A DNA stretch of 64,000 bases from Halobacillus litoralis (GTDB lineage: Bacteria; Bacillota; Bacilli; Bacillales; Halobacillaceae), in the NCBI RefSeq assembly GCF_009856445.1, contig NZ_WMFA01000002.1:620001-684000 (forward strand), given 5' to 3'. Numbering within the stretch: position 1 is the stretch's first letter; each line of letters starts with the position of its first letter. This document shows positions 18,102 through 27,287 of this stretch, one piece after another. The translations under genes were made by a program, and so were the position numbers. The notes under the pieces were generated by a model. It searched no databases and was not told the origin of the DNA. It worked only from the letters and a program-made list of their open reading frames with translations.

Positions 18102-18875
18102 GTGGATATCTATCAGCATTTTCGTAAAGAAGAAAAGCCATTTATAGATCAAGTCTTATCTTTTCGTGAAGATGTGTCTCTTAAATATCAGCGGAAGCTG
18201 ACAGATTTCCTCGATCCGAGGGAACAAATGATTATGAAGGCGCTTATGGGGAATGACCCGGATCTGATTTACGGATTGGAAGGCGGGGCTGAAGGAAGTG
18301 AACGCAAACGAGCGATCATTGCTCCGGATTATGAAATCATTGAAAAAAGTGACTTTCAGTTGACGCTTCTCGAAGCATCTTATCCTCAAAAGTTTGTTAC
18401 GCTTGAGCATCGGGATGTTCTGGGTGCTTTTATGTCGTTGGGGATTCGCAGAGAGAAAATGGGGGACCTCGTTGTGCAGGAGGGCACGATTCAAATTACA
18501 GCAGCCTCTGAAATCAGTGACTATATTAAAATGAACTTAACCGGTATTAAACGTTCCAATGTACAGTTTGAAGAAAAGCCATTATCTGCGCGTATAGTGA
18601 GCAATGAAACTTGGGCTACGAAACAAACGACTGTTTCTTCGTTACGCCTGGATGTTATGGTTAAGGAAATTTACGGGATGTCACGCAATAAGGCATCCAT
18701 GTTTATTGAAGCAGGACAGGTGAAGGTCAATTTCCGTACCGTAGAAGATGCTTCATTTTTATTAGAGGAAGGCGATCTCATTTCTTTACGTGGAAAAGGG
18801 AGGAGCCGTCTGGATGAAGTGCTGGGTGAGACAAAGAAAGAAAAATATAAAGTGATGACATCAAAATTAAATTAA
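18102..18875 (+). CDS. ylmH: S4-domain RNA-binding protein YlmH
   Basis: A 257-residue RNA-binding protein. The N-terminal region is typical of YlmH (MDIYQHFRKEEKPFIDQV). The S4 domain at about residues 180-245 carries RLDVMVKEIYGMSRNKASMFIEAGQVKVN. YlmH relatives bind the large ribosomal subunit and have been linked to ribosome quality control, which also involves rqcH in this window; that connection is family knowledge. The start is GTG with ATGGAGG eight bases upstream. Confidence 0.92.
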   Translation: MDIYQHFRKEEKPFIDQVLSFREDVSLKYQRKLTDFLDPREQMIMKALMGNDPDLIYGLEGGAEGSERKRAIIAPDYEIIEKSDFQLTLLEASYPQKFVTLEHRDVLGAFMSLGIRREKMGDLVVQEGTIQITAASEISDYIKMNLTGIKRSNVQFEEKPLSARIVSNETWATKQTTVSSLRLDVMVKEIYGMSRNKASMFIEAGQVKVNFRTVEDASFLLEEGDLISLRGKGRSRLDEVLGETKKEKYKVMTSKLN

Positions 18876-18952
18876 TGCAGCAGCAAAGAAGGATAACGTA
18901 GGTTCCTGTCGAATTTATTAAGATAGATAGATGTTTTGGGGAGGTGGATGGT

Positions 18953-19477
18953 GTGCCATTAACACCACTGGATATTCATAACAAAGAATTCACTCGCGGT
19001 TTCAGAGGATATGATGAAGATGAAGTCAATGAGTTTCTTGATCAAGTCATCAAAGATTATGAAATCGTCATACGTCAGAAGAAAGAGCTTGAACGCGAAG
19101 TCAGTCAGTTGAACGAGCGTCTGGGTCACTTCAACGATATCGAGACGACGCTCAATAAATCGATTCTCGTCGCTCAAGAAACCGCAGAAGACGTAAAAAA
19201 CAGTGCGAACAAAGAATCGAAACTAATCGTGAAAGAAGCAGAAAAGAACGCCGATCGTATCATCAATGAAGCTCTTGAAAAATCCCGTCGCATTAATATC
19301 GAAGTAGAAGACATGAAAAAACAGGCGAAAGTTTTCAAAACAAGACTTCGTATGCTGGTAGAAGCTCAAATCGATATGATTGACAACGATGACTGGGATC
19401 ATCTGTTTGATACAGAGCTTGATGATGAGAAAGAAGTCGAGCGTAAAATGGAAGAGGAATACAGCTCCCAGCCTTAA
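18953..19477 (+). CDS. divIVA: Septum-site and polarity protein DivIVA
   Basis: Coiled-coil protein that binds curved membrane at poles and septa, recruits MinJ/MinCD and anchors the chromosome during sporulation. The 174-residue protein starts with the lipid-binding domain (PLTPLDIHNKEFTRGFRGYDEDEVNEFL). Coiled coil follows from about residue 33, and an acidic tail closes it. I use GTG 18953 (family N-terminus MPLTP), eight bases after GGGGAGG; the frame opens at 18944. ileS, which normally follows, is absent. Confidence 0.96.
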   Translation: MPLTPLDIHNKEFTRGFRGYDEDEVNEFLDQVIKDYEIVIRQKKELEREVSQLNERLGHFNDIETTLNKSILVAQETAEDVKNSANKESKLIVKEAEKNADRIINEALEKSRRINIEVEDMKKQAKVFKTRLRMLVEAQIDMIDNDDWDHLFDTELDDEKEVERKMEEEYSSQP

Positions 19478-19519
19478 TTCCAACCCGTACATACGGAAAT
19501 CATACTTTCATACAAATCA

Positions 19520-19551
19520 AGGTGCCGTTCCTACAAGAACGGCACCTTTTC
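19520..19551 (+). terminator. Intrinsic terminator after divIVA
   Basis: An 11-bp perfect stem (AGGTGCCGTTC paired with GAACGGCACCT) with a 6-base loop, followed by TTTTCT. Confidence 0.9.
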
Positions 19552-19586
19552 TCTTCCACCCCTTCTTAAGCAAACTGGCAGGTTTC

Positions 19587-20065
19587 TTGAAGACTCAGTT
19601 TCGAGATTTTTGTGAGAGTTTAGGGCTCCGGGAAAAGGTTCGCTTTCCATGGGGCGGGCGGTGAGCCTCCTCAGGCTACGCCTTCCGGGGTCTCACCTGT
19701 CCCACACGTCCCATAGGAGTCTCACCGTTTCCCTCCGCCCCTTTACCATGGAATAGATTCTCGAAACCAACACTAAAAGGCAGCTCTTATGATTTTGATA
19801 GGCAGATTATAGAACCCCTGCACTTATAAATAAGGTTCTAATCCTTCCCACCTATAGGCAGGAAAAAAGGGCTTTGTATCAAGCGATTACGCATTCTAAA
19901 CGTCCATTGGATAGAGTACATATTATCCATTTCCTATAAACATATAAGCTAATTTTCTAAGTAGTGTTTTCGAGAATCTTCCTTGGCAAAGGGGCGGAGG
20001 GGAATGGCGAGACTCCTGCGGGAAAAAAGTTCCACTCAATAATAGTCTCGAAACTGAGTCTTCAA
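19587..20065 (+). repeat. Intergenic inverted-repeat element, copy C (long form, shortened right arm)
   Basis: A 479-bp element with 20-bp terminal inverted repeats TTGAAGACTCAGTTTCGAGA (19587-19606) and complement (20046-20065). The left arm is nearly identical to the left arm of copy B. The AT-rich core (about 19765-19975) is clearly homologous to that of B. The right arm keeps GGCGGAGGGGAATGGCGAGA but lacks roughly 100 bp present in B. Flanks TGGCAGG (left) and GGGAGCTTATGTGGAA (right) match copy A in the same orientation. It occupies the position where ileS usually lies. Confidence 0.85.
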
Positions 20066-20118
20066 CTAAAGGGAGCTTATGTGGAAGTGAGAAGTTGTTC
20101 TTTGCAGGAGTAGTTTTG

Positions 20119-20127
20119 TGGTACAAT
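20119..20127 (+). promoter_or_regulatory. Extended -10 promoter for lspA
   Basis: TGGTACAAT (20119-20127) is an extended -10 element 31 bases before the lspA start. The -35 region has only weak similarity to consensus. Confidence 0.45.
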
Positions 20128-20158
20128 AGGCTAGGACTAAGATTCATGGGGGACGCTT

Positions 20159-20632
20159 ATGATTTTGTATTATATCATTGCCATTGGTCTCATTATCCTT
20201 GATCAATGGACGAAGTGGCTTGTGGTCACAAAAATGGATATTGGCCAAAGCATAACCATTATCGAAAACTTTTTCTATCTGACCTCTCACCGGAATCAGG
20301 GTGCTGCCTGGGGAATATTACAAGGGCAGATGTGGTTCTTCTATATCATAACGGTGATTGTCATAGGATTTGTCATTTATTATTTACATCAGTATGGAAA
20401 AGAAAGTCGCTTTGTAGGTGTAGCTCTTGCTTTCATACTTGCAGGAGCGGTTGGGAATTTCATCGATCGTGTATTTCGTAAGGAAGTGGTCGATTTCGCC
20501 AACACCTACATTTTCAGCTATGATTTTCCTATTTTCAATGTAGCGGACTCTGCTCTTGTCGTCGGAGTGATTTTTGTCATGATTGCCACTTTCGTTGATG
20601 AGCGCAGAAAGAAAGGAAGTTTGAAATCTTGA
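20159..20632 (+). CDS. lspA: Lipoprotein signal peptidase LspA
   Basis: Membrane aspartic peptidase that cleaves the signal peptide of diacylglyceryl-prolipoproteins. The 157-residue protein has four transmembrane segments. The catalytic aspartates are in [15 protein letters not shown] and [21 protein letters not shown] is a further family motif. Its stop overlaps the rluD start (TTGA). Confidence 0.96.
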   Translation: MILYYIIAIGLIILDQWTKWLVVTKMDIGQSITIIENFFYLTSHRNQGAAWGILQGQMWFFYIITVIVIGFVIYYLHQYGKESRFVGVALAFILAGAVGNFIDRVFRKEVVDFANTYIFSYDFPIFNVADSALVVGVIFVMIATFVDERRKKGSLKS

Positions 20633-21540
20633 GTGAACACTATAAGGTTACAGAAAACGATCAGTCAAAGCGGATTGATAAATTATTAACAGAGGTCATC
20701 GAAGAAGCGTCCAGATCTCAAATTCAGGGATGGCTGAAAGATGGCATAGTCTGTGTAGATGGAAAAGCAGTAAAGAGCAATTACAAGGTGCAGGAGGGGG
20801 AGAGTATTACGTGGCATATCCCAGAGCCTGAACCGATGGATATCCTTCCTGAGGACATTCCGATTGAGATTGTGTATGAAGATGAAGATGTGATTGTCGT
20901 CAATAAACCCTCCGGCATGGTAATCCACCCGGCAGCGGGCCACTATTCAGGTACACTCGTGAATGCTCTGTTATTCCATGTAAAGGATTTGTCTGGAATC
21001 AACGGAGTGGAGCGCCCGGGAATCGTTCATCGGATTGATAAAGACACAAGTGGTCTATTGATGGTAGCTAAGAATGATCTCGCTCATCAATCACTGGCGG
21101 AGCAATTATCCAAGAAAACCGTGGAACGTAAATATGAAGCGATTGTACACGGAGAAATTCATCATGAATATGGCACGATTGATGCACCAATTGGACGGGA
21201 TCCTAAAGATCGGCAGAGGATGGCAGTTGTCGATGGCGGGCGTGATGCGGTGACTCATTTCCGTGTCCTGCGTCATTTTACTGATTTCACTTTAGTCGAA
21301 TGTAAATTGGAAACTGGGCGTACACACCAGATTCGTGTGCATATGCGCTATATTGATCATCCGCTAGCGGGTGACCCGAAGTACGGCCCACGTAAAACGT
21401 TGGACCTTGATGGTCAAGCACTGCATGCTAAATCTCTGGGTTTTGAGCATCCGAGAACCGGGGAATGGAAAAAGTTTGAGGTCGAACCTCCAGCGGAATT
21501 TAAGGAAACACTGAAGTACTTGGAGACAAAAGAGGTTTAA
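20629..21540 (+). CDS. rluD: Large-subunit 23S rRNA pseudouridine synthase, RluD type (YlyB)
   Basis: Makes pseudouridines in 23S rRNA. The 303-residue protein has an N-terminal S4 domain ([25 protein letters not shown]). The catalytic domain has [17 protein letters not shown], with the nucleophilic Asp, and [20 protein letters not shown]. The TTG start overlaps the lspA stop. By synteny it is YlyB; exact target uridines cannot be read from sequence. Confidence 0.92.
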   Translation: MSEHYKVTENDQSKRIDKLLTEVIEEASRSQIQGWLKDGIVCVDGKAVKSNYKVQEGESITWHIPEPEPMDILPEDIPIEIVYEDEDVIVVNKPSGMVIHPAAGHYSGTLVNALLFHVKDLSGINGVERPGIVHRIDKDTSGLLMVAKNDLAHQSLAEQLSKKTVERKYEAIVHGEIHHEYGTIDAPIGRDPKDRQRMAVVDGGRDAVTHFRVLRHFTDFTLVECKLETGRTHQIRVHMRYIDHPLAGDPKYGPRKTLDLDGQALHAKSLGFEHPRTGEWKKFEVEPPAEFKETLKYLETKEV

Positions 21541-21547
21541 TAAGCTA

Positions 21548-21576
21548 TTGACAAAGTTTATAGGGAGTGTCATACT
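21548..21576 (+). promoter_or_regulatory. Sigma-A promoter of the pyr operon
   Basis: TTGACA (21548-21553) and CATACT (21571-21576) are separated by 17 bases, about 30 bases upstream of the first PyrR attenuator. Confidence 0.7.
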
Positions 21577-21600
21577 TCCATATAGAATATAAAGACCTTT

Positions 21601-21697
21601 AAAAGACAGTCCCGTGAGGCTGAAAAGGTGACGGTTATGCACAGGACACGTGTATTAGAACCCCTTTTCTGCCTTTATGCGGAAAAGGGGTTTTTTC
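21601..21697 (+). promoter_or_regulatory. PyrR-dependent attenuator 1 (pyrR leader)
   Basis: The PyrR-binding loop AGTCCCGTGAGGCTGAAAAG (about 21608-21627) is the conserved anti-antiterminator sequence. It is followed by a terminator: CCCCTTTTC and GAAAAGGGG (stem within 21661-21690) plus a T-run. UMP-bound PyrR stabilises the binding loop and allows termination, as established in B. subtilis. Confidence 0.92.
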
Positions 21698-21705
21698 GTC
21701 ACTGA

Positions 21706-22275
<570 letters not shown>

Positions 22276-22283
22276 ATGAACCG

Positions 22284-22387
22284 TAACCTTTAAAGAAAGT
22301 CCCGTGAGGCTTAAAAGGTTCGTAAGGATACGTGTACTCTACACGTCTACCTCTTTGCGTACCTTTAAGCGCAAAGAGGTTTTTTTA
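22284..22387 (+). promoter_or_regulatory. PyrR-dependent attenuator 2 (pyrR-uraA)
   Basis: A second PyrR-binding hairpin (AACCTTTAAAGAAAGTCCCG, then TGAGGCTTAAAAGGTT, 22285-22320) precedes a terminator (ACCTCTTTGCG to CGCAAAGAGGT, 22350-22380) and a T-run. Confidence 0.92.
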
Positions 22388-22457
22388 TGTGAAAATCATG
22401 GGATGCCATAACATGTACCACCCTCAAACAGGAAGAGACACGAAGGAGGAATTCAAT

Positions 22458-23846
22458 ATGAAACAACATAAAGCAGCACTCGACGTTAATGAAGTACCAC
22501 CACTAAATAAATGGCTTGTCCTAAGCCTCCAGCATCTGTTCGCGATGTTTGGCGCAACGATTCTCGTTCCTTTTCTGACCGGATTATCGCCATCAGTCGC
22601 TCTTGTATCAAGCGGGTTTGGAACACTCGCATACCTGCTCATAACGAGAGGGAAGGTACCAGCCTATCTAGGATCTAGTTTCGCCTTCATTGCTCCGATC
22701 ATTGAAGTTTCCAAGTCGAGCGGGGTTGCGGGAGCGATGGTCGGAAGCTTTCTTGCCGGTCTTGTCTATGGGCTGGTTGCTCTCTTAATCTCTATTTTTG
22801 GAACGAAGTGGCTCATGAACCTGCTTCCTCCGATTGTTGTCGGCCCGGTCATTATTGTTATCGGTCTCGGGTTAGCATCAACGGCGGTGGAGATGGCGAT
22901 GTACCTGCCGGGGCAGGAAGAAAATATCTACAGTGGAACTCACTTCATGGTCGCCCTTGTTACACTGGCCATAACGATTATCGCTTCCATCTATTTTAAA
23001 GGGTTCTTTTCCCTGCTGCCGATTCTCTTCGGAATTGTCGGTGGGTATGCATTCGCTATGACCCAAGGCATTGTGGATACTAGCGGCATTCAGGAAGAAT
23101 GGACAGCAATTACGACAGCAGGTTCGTTTTCAGCTGCCATAGCCGCATTCTTCCAAGCACCGGATTTCGTTGTCCCATTCGTTGACTTTTCCCCACTGGA
23201 AGTAATCAGCTGGGAAATCGCCTTTCTGATGGTTCCCTTTGCGCTTGTCACAATCACGGAACATACGGGAGATCAGATGGTCTTATCGAAAGTGGTAGGA
23301 AGAAACTTTTTGAAAAATCCAGGACTGGATAAATCCATTCTTGGCGATGGTGTGGCGACATTCATTGCCTCCTGTCTGGGAGGACCTCCGAACACCACGT
23401 ATGGAGAAAATATCGGAGTGCTCGCGATTACGAGAGTGTACAGTGTGTTCGTCATCGGCGGAGCAGCTGTCATCGCCATCGTCTTTGGCTTCATCGGCAT
23501 GGTAACGGCAGTCATCAGTTCGATTCCGACCGCCGTCATGGGAGGCGTATCTATTCTCCTCTTCGGAATTATCGCTTCCAGCGGTCTGCGTATGCTGATC
23601 GATAATCAAATCGATTTTGGTGAAAAGAGAAACTTGATCATCGCCTCAGTCATCCTCGTCATCGGGGTCGGAGGTGCTTTCGTCCAAGTGACGGAGGAAG
23701 TACAAATCGCGGGAATGGCGCTTGCTGCCATCATCGGTGTCGGTCTTAACTTGATCCTACCAGGTAAAGAAAAAGGACACGGAAATGGACAGATGTTCGA
23801 AGCGCCTGAAGTCGAACAGCAAAACAAGAAAAATCATGTAGCATAA
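22458..23846 (+). CDS. pyrP: Uracil permease PyrP/UraA
   Basis: Uracil:proton symporter of the NCS2 family. The 462-residue membrane protein has about 14 hydrophobic segments and the family motifs YLGSSFAFIAPI and EHTGDQMV. A signature region GGPPNTTYGENIGVLAITR holds substrate-site residues. ATG 22458 follows AAGGAGG by 8 bases; the open frame extends upstream into the attenuator but has no RBS. Placement between attenuators 2 and 3 is the same as in B. subtilis. Confidence 0.95.
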   Translation: MKQHKAALDVNEVPPLNKWLVLSLQHLFAMFGATILVPFLTGLSPSVALVSSGFGTLAYLLITRGKVPAYLGSSFAFIAPIIEVSKSSGVAGAMVGSFLAGLVYGLVALLISIFGTKWLMNLLPPIVVGPVIIVIGLGLASTAVEMAMYLPGQEENIYSGTHFMVALVTLAITIIASIYFKGFFSLLPILFGIVGGYAFAMTQGIVDTSGIQEEWTAITTAGSFSAAIAAFFQAPDFVVPFVDFSPLEVISWEIAFLMVPFALVTITEHTGDQMVLSKVVGRNFLKNPGLDKSILGDGVATFIASCLGGPPNTTYGENIGVLAITRVYSVFVIGGAAVIAIVFGFIGMVTAVISSIPTAVMGGVSILLFGIIASSGLRMLIDNQIDFGEKRNLIIASVILVIGVGGAFVQVTEEVQIAGMALAAIIGVGLNLILPGKEKGHGNGQMFEAPEVEQQNKKNHVA

Positions 23847-23866
23847 CCAAACACTAGCTTCACGTT

Positions 23867-23966
23867 TTAAATGAGTCCAGAGAGGCTTGAAAAGGTGTAC
23901 TAGGGATGGGCTCGTTTGTCATGCGACGAGTTCAGCACCCCCAGACACCTGGGGGTGCTTTTTTTC
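23867..23966 (+). promoter_or_regulatory. PyrR-dependent attenuator 3 (uraA-pyrB)
   Basis: The PyrR-binding sequence GAGTCCAGAGAGGCTTGAAA (from 23873) is followed by the terminator stem GCACCCCCAG and CTGGGGGTGC (about 23935-23959) and seven T. The loop differs from sites 1 and 2 (CAGAGAGG in place of CGTGAGG), matching the variant typical of third sites. Confidence 0.9.
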
Positions 23967-24010
23967 TCCTTAGTCCCCGTTAACTTAATAATAGGAACGG
24001 AGAGATGTAC

Positions 24011-24907
24011 ATGACCGCCATTCGATCTAAAAGAAACTTGCTGTCCATCAAGCAGCTGAGCAATGAACAGATTTATCACCTGATTCATTTAGCAGAAAAA
24101 CTGAAAGATCCCGTAAACCGTCCCTCTTTTTCAGGACAATTTGCTGCCAATCTATTTTTAGAACCGAGCACGCGAACTAAAACGAGTTTTCACATCGCTG
24201 AAAAGAGGTTGGGGTTTGATGTTGTTGAGTTGGATGGGGTAGATTCCAGCTTGACAAAAGGAGAAAGCTTATATGACACCTTAAAGACGCTGGAGTCGCT
24301 CGGCGTGGATCTGGCTGTCGTGCGGCAGTCAGAAGTGGATGGCCTGTCGACATGTACGGAAGGGTTGGATATACCCTTAATCAACGCTGGGGATGGCTGT
24401 GGGGAGCATCCCACACAATCCCTTCTGGATTTGTACACCATTTATGAACATTTTCAAAGTTTCAGAGGCTTGCATGTTTGCATTGCGGGAGATTTAAAAC
24501 ACAGCCGGGTTGCCAGATCTAATGCCTATGCACTAAGACAACTCGGGGCCGACGTATCGTTTGTCAGTAAACCCGAATGGCAGGATCCTACAATGACACA
24601 GAATTACATCACAATGGACGAAGCTGTGGAAACTTGTGATGTCCTGATGCTGCTTCGAATTCAACATGAACGTCATACGGGTCATGAAGAAACGGGTAGC
24701 TATCTGGAACAATATGGACTGACAGTGGAAAGGGAAGCGAGGATGATGAAACATAGTATCATTCTTCATCCTGCGCCGGTGAATCGCGGGGTGGAGATCG
24801 ATGAGAGCCTCGTCGAATGCGAAAAGTCAAAGATTTTCAGGCAGATGACAAATGGAGTGACGATGCGGATGGCCATCATCCATGCACTCATGAAAGGGGA
24901 GCTTTAA
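24011..24907 (+). CDS. pyrB: Aspartate carbamoyltransferase catalytic chain
   Basis: Joins carbamoyl phosphate and aspartate, the first committed step of UMP synthesis. The 298-residue protein has carbamoyl-phosphate-binding motif EPSTRTKTSFHIAE, the HPTQSLLDLYT segment and the C-terminal HPAPVNRGVEID. No PyrI regulatory chain is encoded nearby, as is usual in Bacillaceae. ATG 24011 lies 7 bases from GGAGA; 24005 is too close. Confidence 0.96.
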   Translation: MTAIRSKRNLLSIKQLSNEQIYHLIHLAEKLKDPVNRPSFSGQFAANLFLEPSTRTKTSFHIAEKRLGFDVVELDGVDSSLTKGESLYDTLKTLESLGVDLAVVRQSEVDGLSTCTEGLDIPLINAGDGCGEHPTQSLLDLYTIYEHFQSFRGLHVCIAGDLKHSRVARSNAYALRQLGADVSFVSKPEWQDPTMTQNYITMDEAVETCDVLMLLRIQHERHTGHEETGSYLEQYGLTVEREARMMKHSIILHPAPVNRGVEIDESLVECEKSKIFRQMTNGVTMRMAIIHALMKGEL

Positions 24908-26197
24908 ATGAAAAAGAAAATCATCAACGGGCAGGTCTTTACGAAGCATCGCTTCGAGAAATCTGAAATTTTGATCGAGGACGGTACGATTGTTGAAATA
25001 GCACCGTCTGTCGGAGAAGCAGATGAAATGATTAATGCGAAAGAGGGTCTTGTACTGCCAGGATTGGTGGATGTCCATATTCATTTACGTGAACCTGGTG
25101 ACGAACAAAAAGAAACCATACTTACAGGGACAGAGGCTGCAGCTCGTGGAGGCTTCACAACTGTGTGTGCTATGCCAAACACGAAGCCTGTACCTGATTC
25201 TGAAGAGAACATGCATAACTTGATGGAGAAGTTCAAGCAGGATGCATCAGTCAGAGTGCTTCCTTATGCTTCAATAACCACGCGTCAGCTCGGAAAAGAG
25301 CTCGTTGATATGCAAACCTTATCGCAAATGGGCGCGTTCGCCTTTACCGATGATGGCGTAGGAGTTCAAACGGCTGGCATGATGTACGAAGCGATGAAAG
25401 AAGCAAGCCGGCTGGATAAAGCGATCGTAGCTCATTGCGAGGACAATTCACTCGTATATAAAGGGGTCGCCCACCAAGGTGATGTGAGTGAGAGACTCGG
25501 TCTGCCTGGAATTGCGAACATTGCTGAGTCTGTACAAATTGCAAGAGACGTTCTGCTTGCGGAAGCCACAGGCTGCCATTATCACGTGTGTCACGTTTCA
25601 ACAAAGGAGTCGGTAAGGGTCATCCGTGATGCGAAGAAAGCGGGGATTCGAGTAACTGCAGAAGTAACGCCTCACCATTTGATTCTTAACGAAATGGATG
25701 TCCAGGAAGACGACGCCTTTTTCAAAATGAACCCGCCGCTTCGATCCAAAGAAGATCAGAAAGCGCTCATTGAAGGTTTGATGGACGGAACCATCGATTT
25801 TATTGCAACGGATCACGCGCCCCATACCGAAGAGGATAAGAAAGAAGGCTTCCTTTACTCACCATTTGGAATTACGGGTTTGGAAACAGCCTTCCCTCTT
25901 TTGTACACCCACTTCATAGAGAAGCATGAAATTCAGCTGGAGCGTCTTGTGGAATGGCTGACGAGCAAGCCAGCTGAGGTATTCGGTATCCCTTATGGCA
26001 CTTTAGAAAAAGGAGCACCAGCAGATATCACCATTGTAGAGGTAAACCATGAAAAGATGATCGACCGTCACAGCTTTGCTTCAAAAGGAAAGAACACACC
26101 TTTCCATGGCTGGAGAGCGAAAGGTTGGCCGGAGCTTACCATGGTTGAAGGAAAAATTGTATGGGAGGGGAAAACGCATGAAACAACTCGTGCTTGA
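24908..26197 (+). CDS. pyrC: Dihydroorotase
   Basis: Zinc amidohydrolase that closes carbamoyl-aspartate to dihydroorotate. The 429-residue, class I type protein has metal-binding [32 protein letters not shown] and the catalytic [10 protein letters not shown]. It begins immediately after the pyrB stop and overlaps carA by 20 bases. Confidence 0.97.
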   Translation: MKKKIINGQVFTKHRFEKSEILIEDGTIVEIAPSVGEADEMINAKEGLVLPGLVDVHIHLREPGDEQKETILTGTEAAARGGFTTVCAMPNTKPVPDSEENMHNLMEKFKQDASVRVLPYASITTRQLGKELVDMQTLSQMGAFAFTDDGVGVQTAGMMYEAMKEASRLDKAIVAHCEDNSLVYKGVAHQGDVSERLGLPGIANIAESVQIARDVLLAEATGCHYHVCHVSTKESVRVIRDAKKAGIRVTAEVTPHHLILNEMDVQEDDAFFKMNPPLRSKEDQKALIEGLMDGTIDFIATDHAPHTEEDKKEGFLYSPFGITGLETAFPLLYTHFIEKHEIQLERLVEWLTSKPAEVFGIPYGTLEKGAPADITIVEVNHEKMIDRHSFASKGKNTPFHGWRAKGWPELTMVEGKIVWEGKTHETTRA

Positions 26198-27287
26198 AGA
26201 TGGAACGGTATTTGTAGGTGAAGGATTCGGCAGTGAACGGGAAACGATTGGTGAGGTCGTATTCAATACGGGGATGAGCGGTTATCAGGAAGTGATTTCC
26301 GACCCGTCTTATTACGGACAACTGATCACCTTCACATATCCACTCATCGGAAACTATGGAATCAATCGCGATGACTTTGAAACCGTCAACCCGGGGGTAT
26401 TCGGAGTCATCGTAAAAGAACACTGTGATTATCCTTCCAATTTTCGTAATGAAGAAACGATCGACGAATTTTTAAAAGCGAAGAATATTCCAGGGATCAG
26501 TGACATTGATACGAGGAAGCTGACGAAAATCATCCGCCAGCATGGAACGATGAAGGCGATGATCGCCTCATCCGATCGTCCGATTAATGAAGTACTCAGC
26601 TTATTGGAAGCTACTCCTCTATTGAATGATCAAGTGAAACAGGTATCGACTGTTAAGCCGTATGTTGTTCCAGGTCGAGGGGAGCGGATTGTACTCGTAG
26701 ATTTCGGTATGAAACACGGCATTTTACGGGAATTTACGAAGCGCGATTGCCATGTGACTGTGGTTCCTTACCATACGTCAGCAGAGGAGATCCTGAGACT
26801 GAAACCGGATGGTGTGATGCTCTCGAACGGTCCTGGAGATCCAAAAGATGTTCCTGAGGCGATTCAAACCATTCGTGAGCTGATCGGTCAAGTGCCTATA
26901 TTCGGGATCTGCCTTGGGCACCAGTTGATTGCTCTTGCTTCTGGGGCAGATACTTCTAAAATGAAATTCGGCCACAGAGGAATCAATCAGCCGGTGAAAG
27001 ATTTGGATACGGGGAGAACGTATATCACTTCTCAGAACCATGGCTATGCCGTCAACCTTCATTCACTGGAAGAGACCGAACTGCAGCTTTCCCAAGTTTC
27101 TTTGAATGACAACTCAGTGGAAGGGTTGAAACACAAGGAAGACCCGGTTTTCTCTGTGCAATATCACCCGGAGAGTTCACCAGGACCGGAAGATACAGCC
27201 CATTTATTCGATGAATTCTTGAAAATGATCGATCACCACCAGAAGAATACAAAGGAGGACTCTCAATGCCTAAGCGTACAGATCTAA
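26178..27287 (+). CDS. carA: Carbamoyl-phosphate synthase small (glutaminase) subunit, pyrimidine-specific
   Basis: Releases ammonia from glutamine and passes it to the large subunit. The 369-residue protein has an N-terminal CPSase domain ([28 protein letters not shown]) and a C-terminal class I glutamine amidotransferase with the catalytic Cys in FGICLGHQL and the His/Glu pair in [11 protein letters not shown] 26178 follows GAGGGG. It is equivalent to B. subtilis pyrAA. Confidence 0.96.
   Translation: MKQLVLEDGTVFVGEGFGSERETIGEVVFNTGMSGYQEVISDPSYYGQLITFTYPLIGNYGINRDDFETVNPGVFGVIVKEHCDYPSNFRNEETIDEFLKAKNIPGISDIDTRKLTKIIRQHGTMKAMIASSDRPINEVLSLLEATPLLNDQVKQVSTVKPYVVPGRGERIVLVDFGMKHGILREFTKRDCHVTVVPYHTSAEEILRLKPDGVMLSNGPGDPKDVPEAIQTIRELIGQVPIFGICLGHQLIALASGADTSKMKFGHRGINQPVKDLDTGRTYITSQNHGYAVNLHSLEETELQLSQVSLNDNSVEGLKHKEDPVFSVQYHPESSPGPEDTAHLFDEFLKMIDHHQKNTKEDSQCLSVQI

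Noticed and set aside
19380-19664. 94-codon ORF overlapping the end of divIVA
   Set aside because: It reads divIVA in another frame, then its terminator and repeat element C; composition is non-coding.
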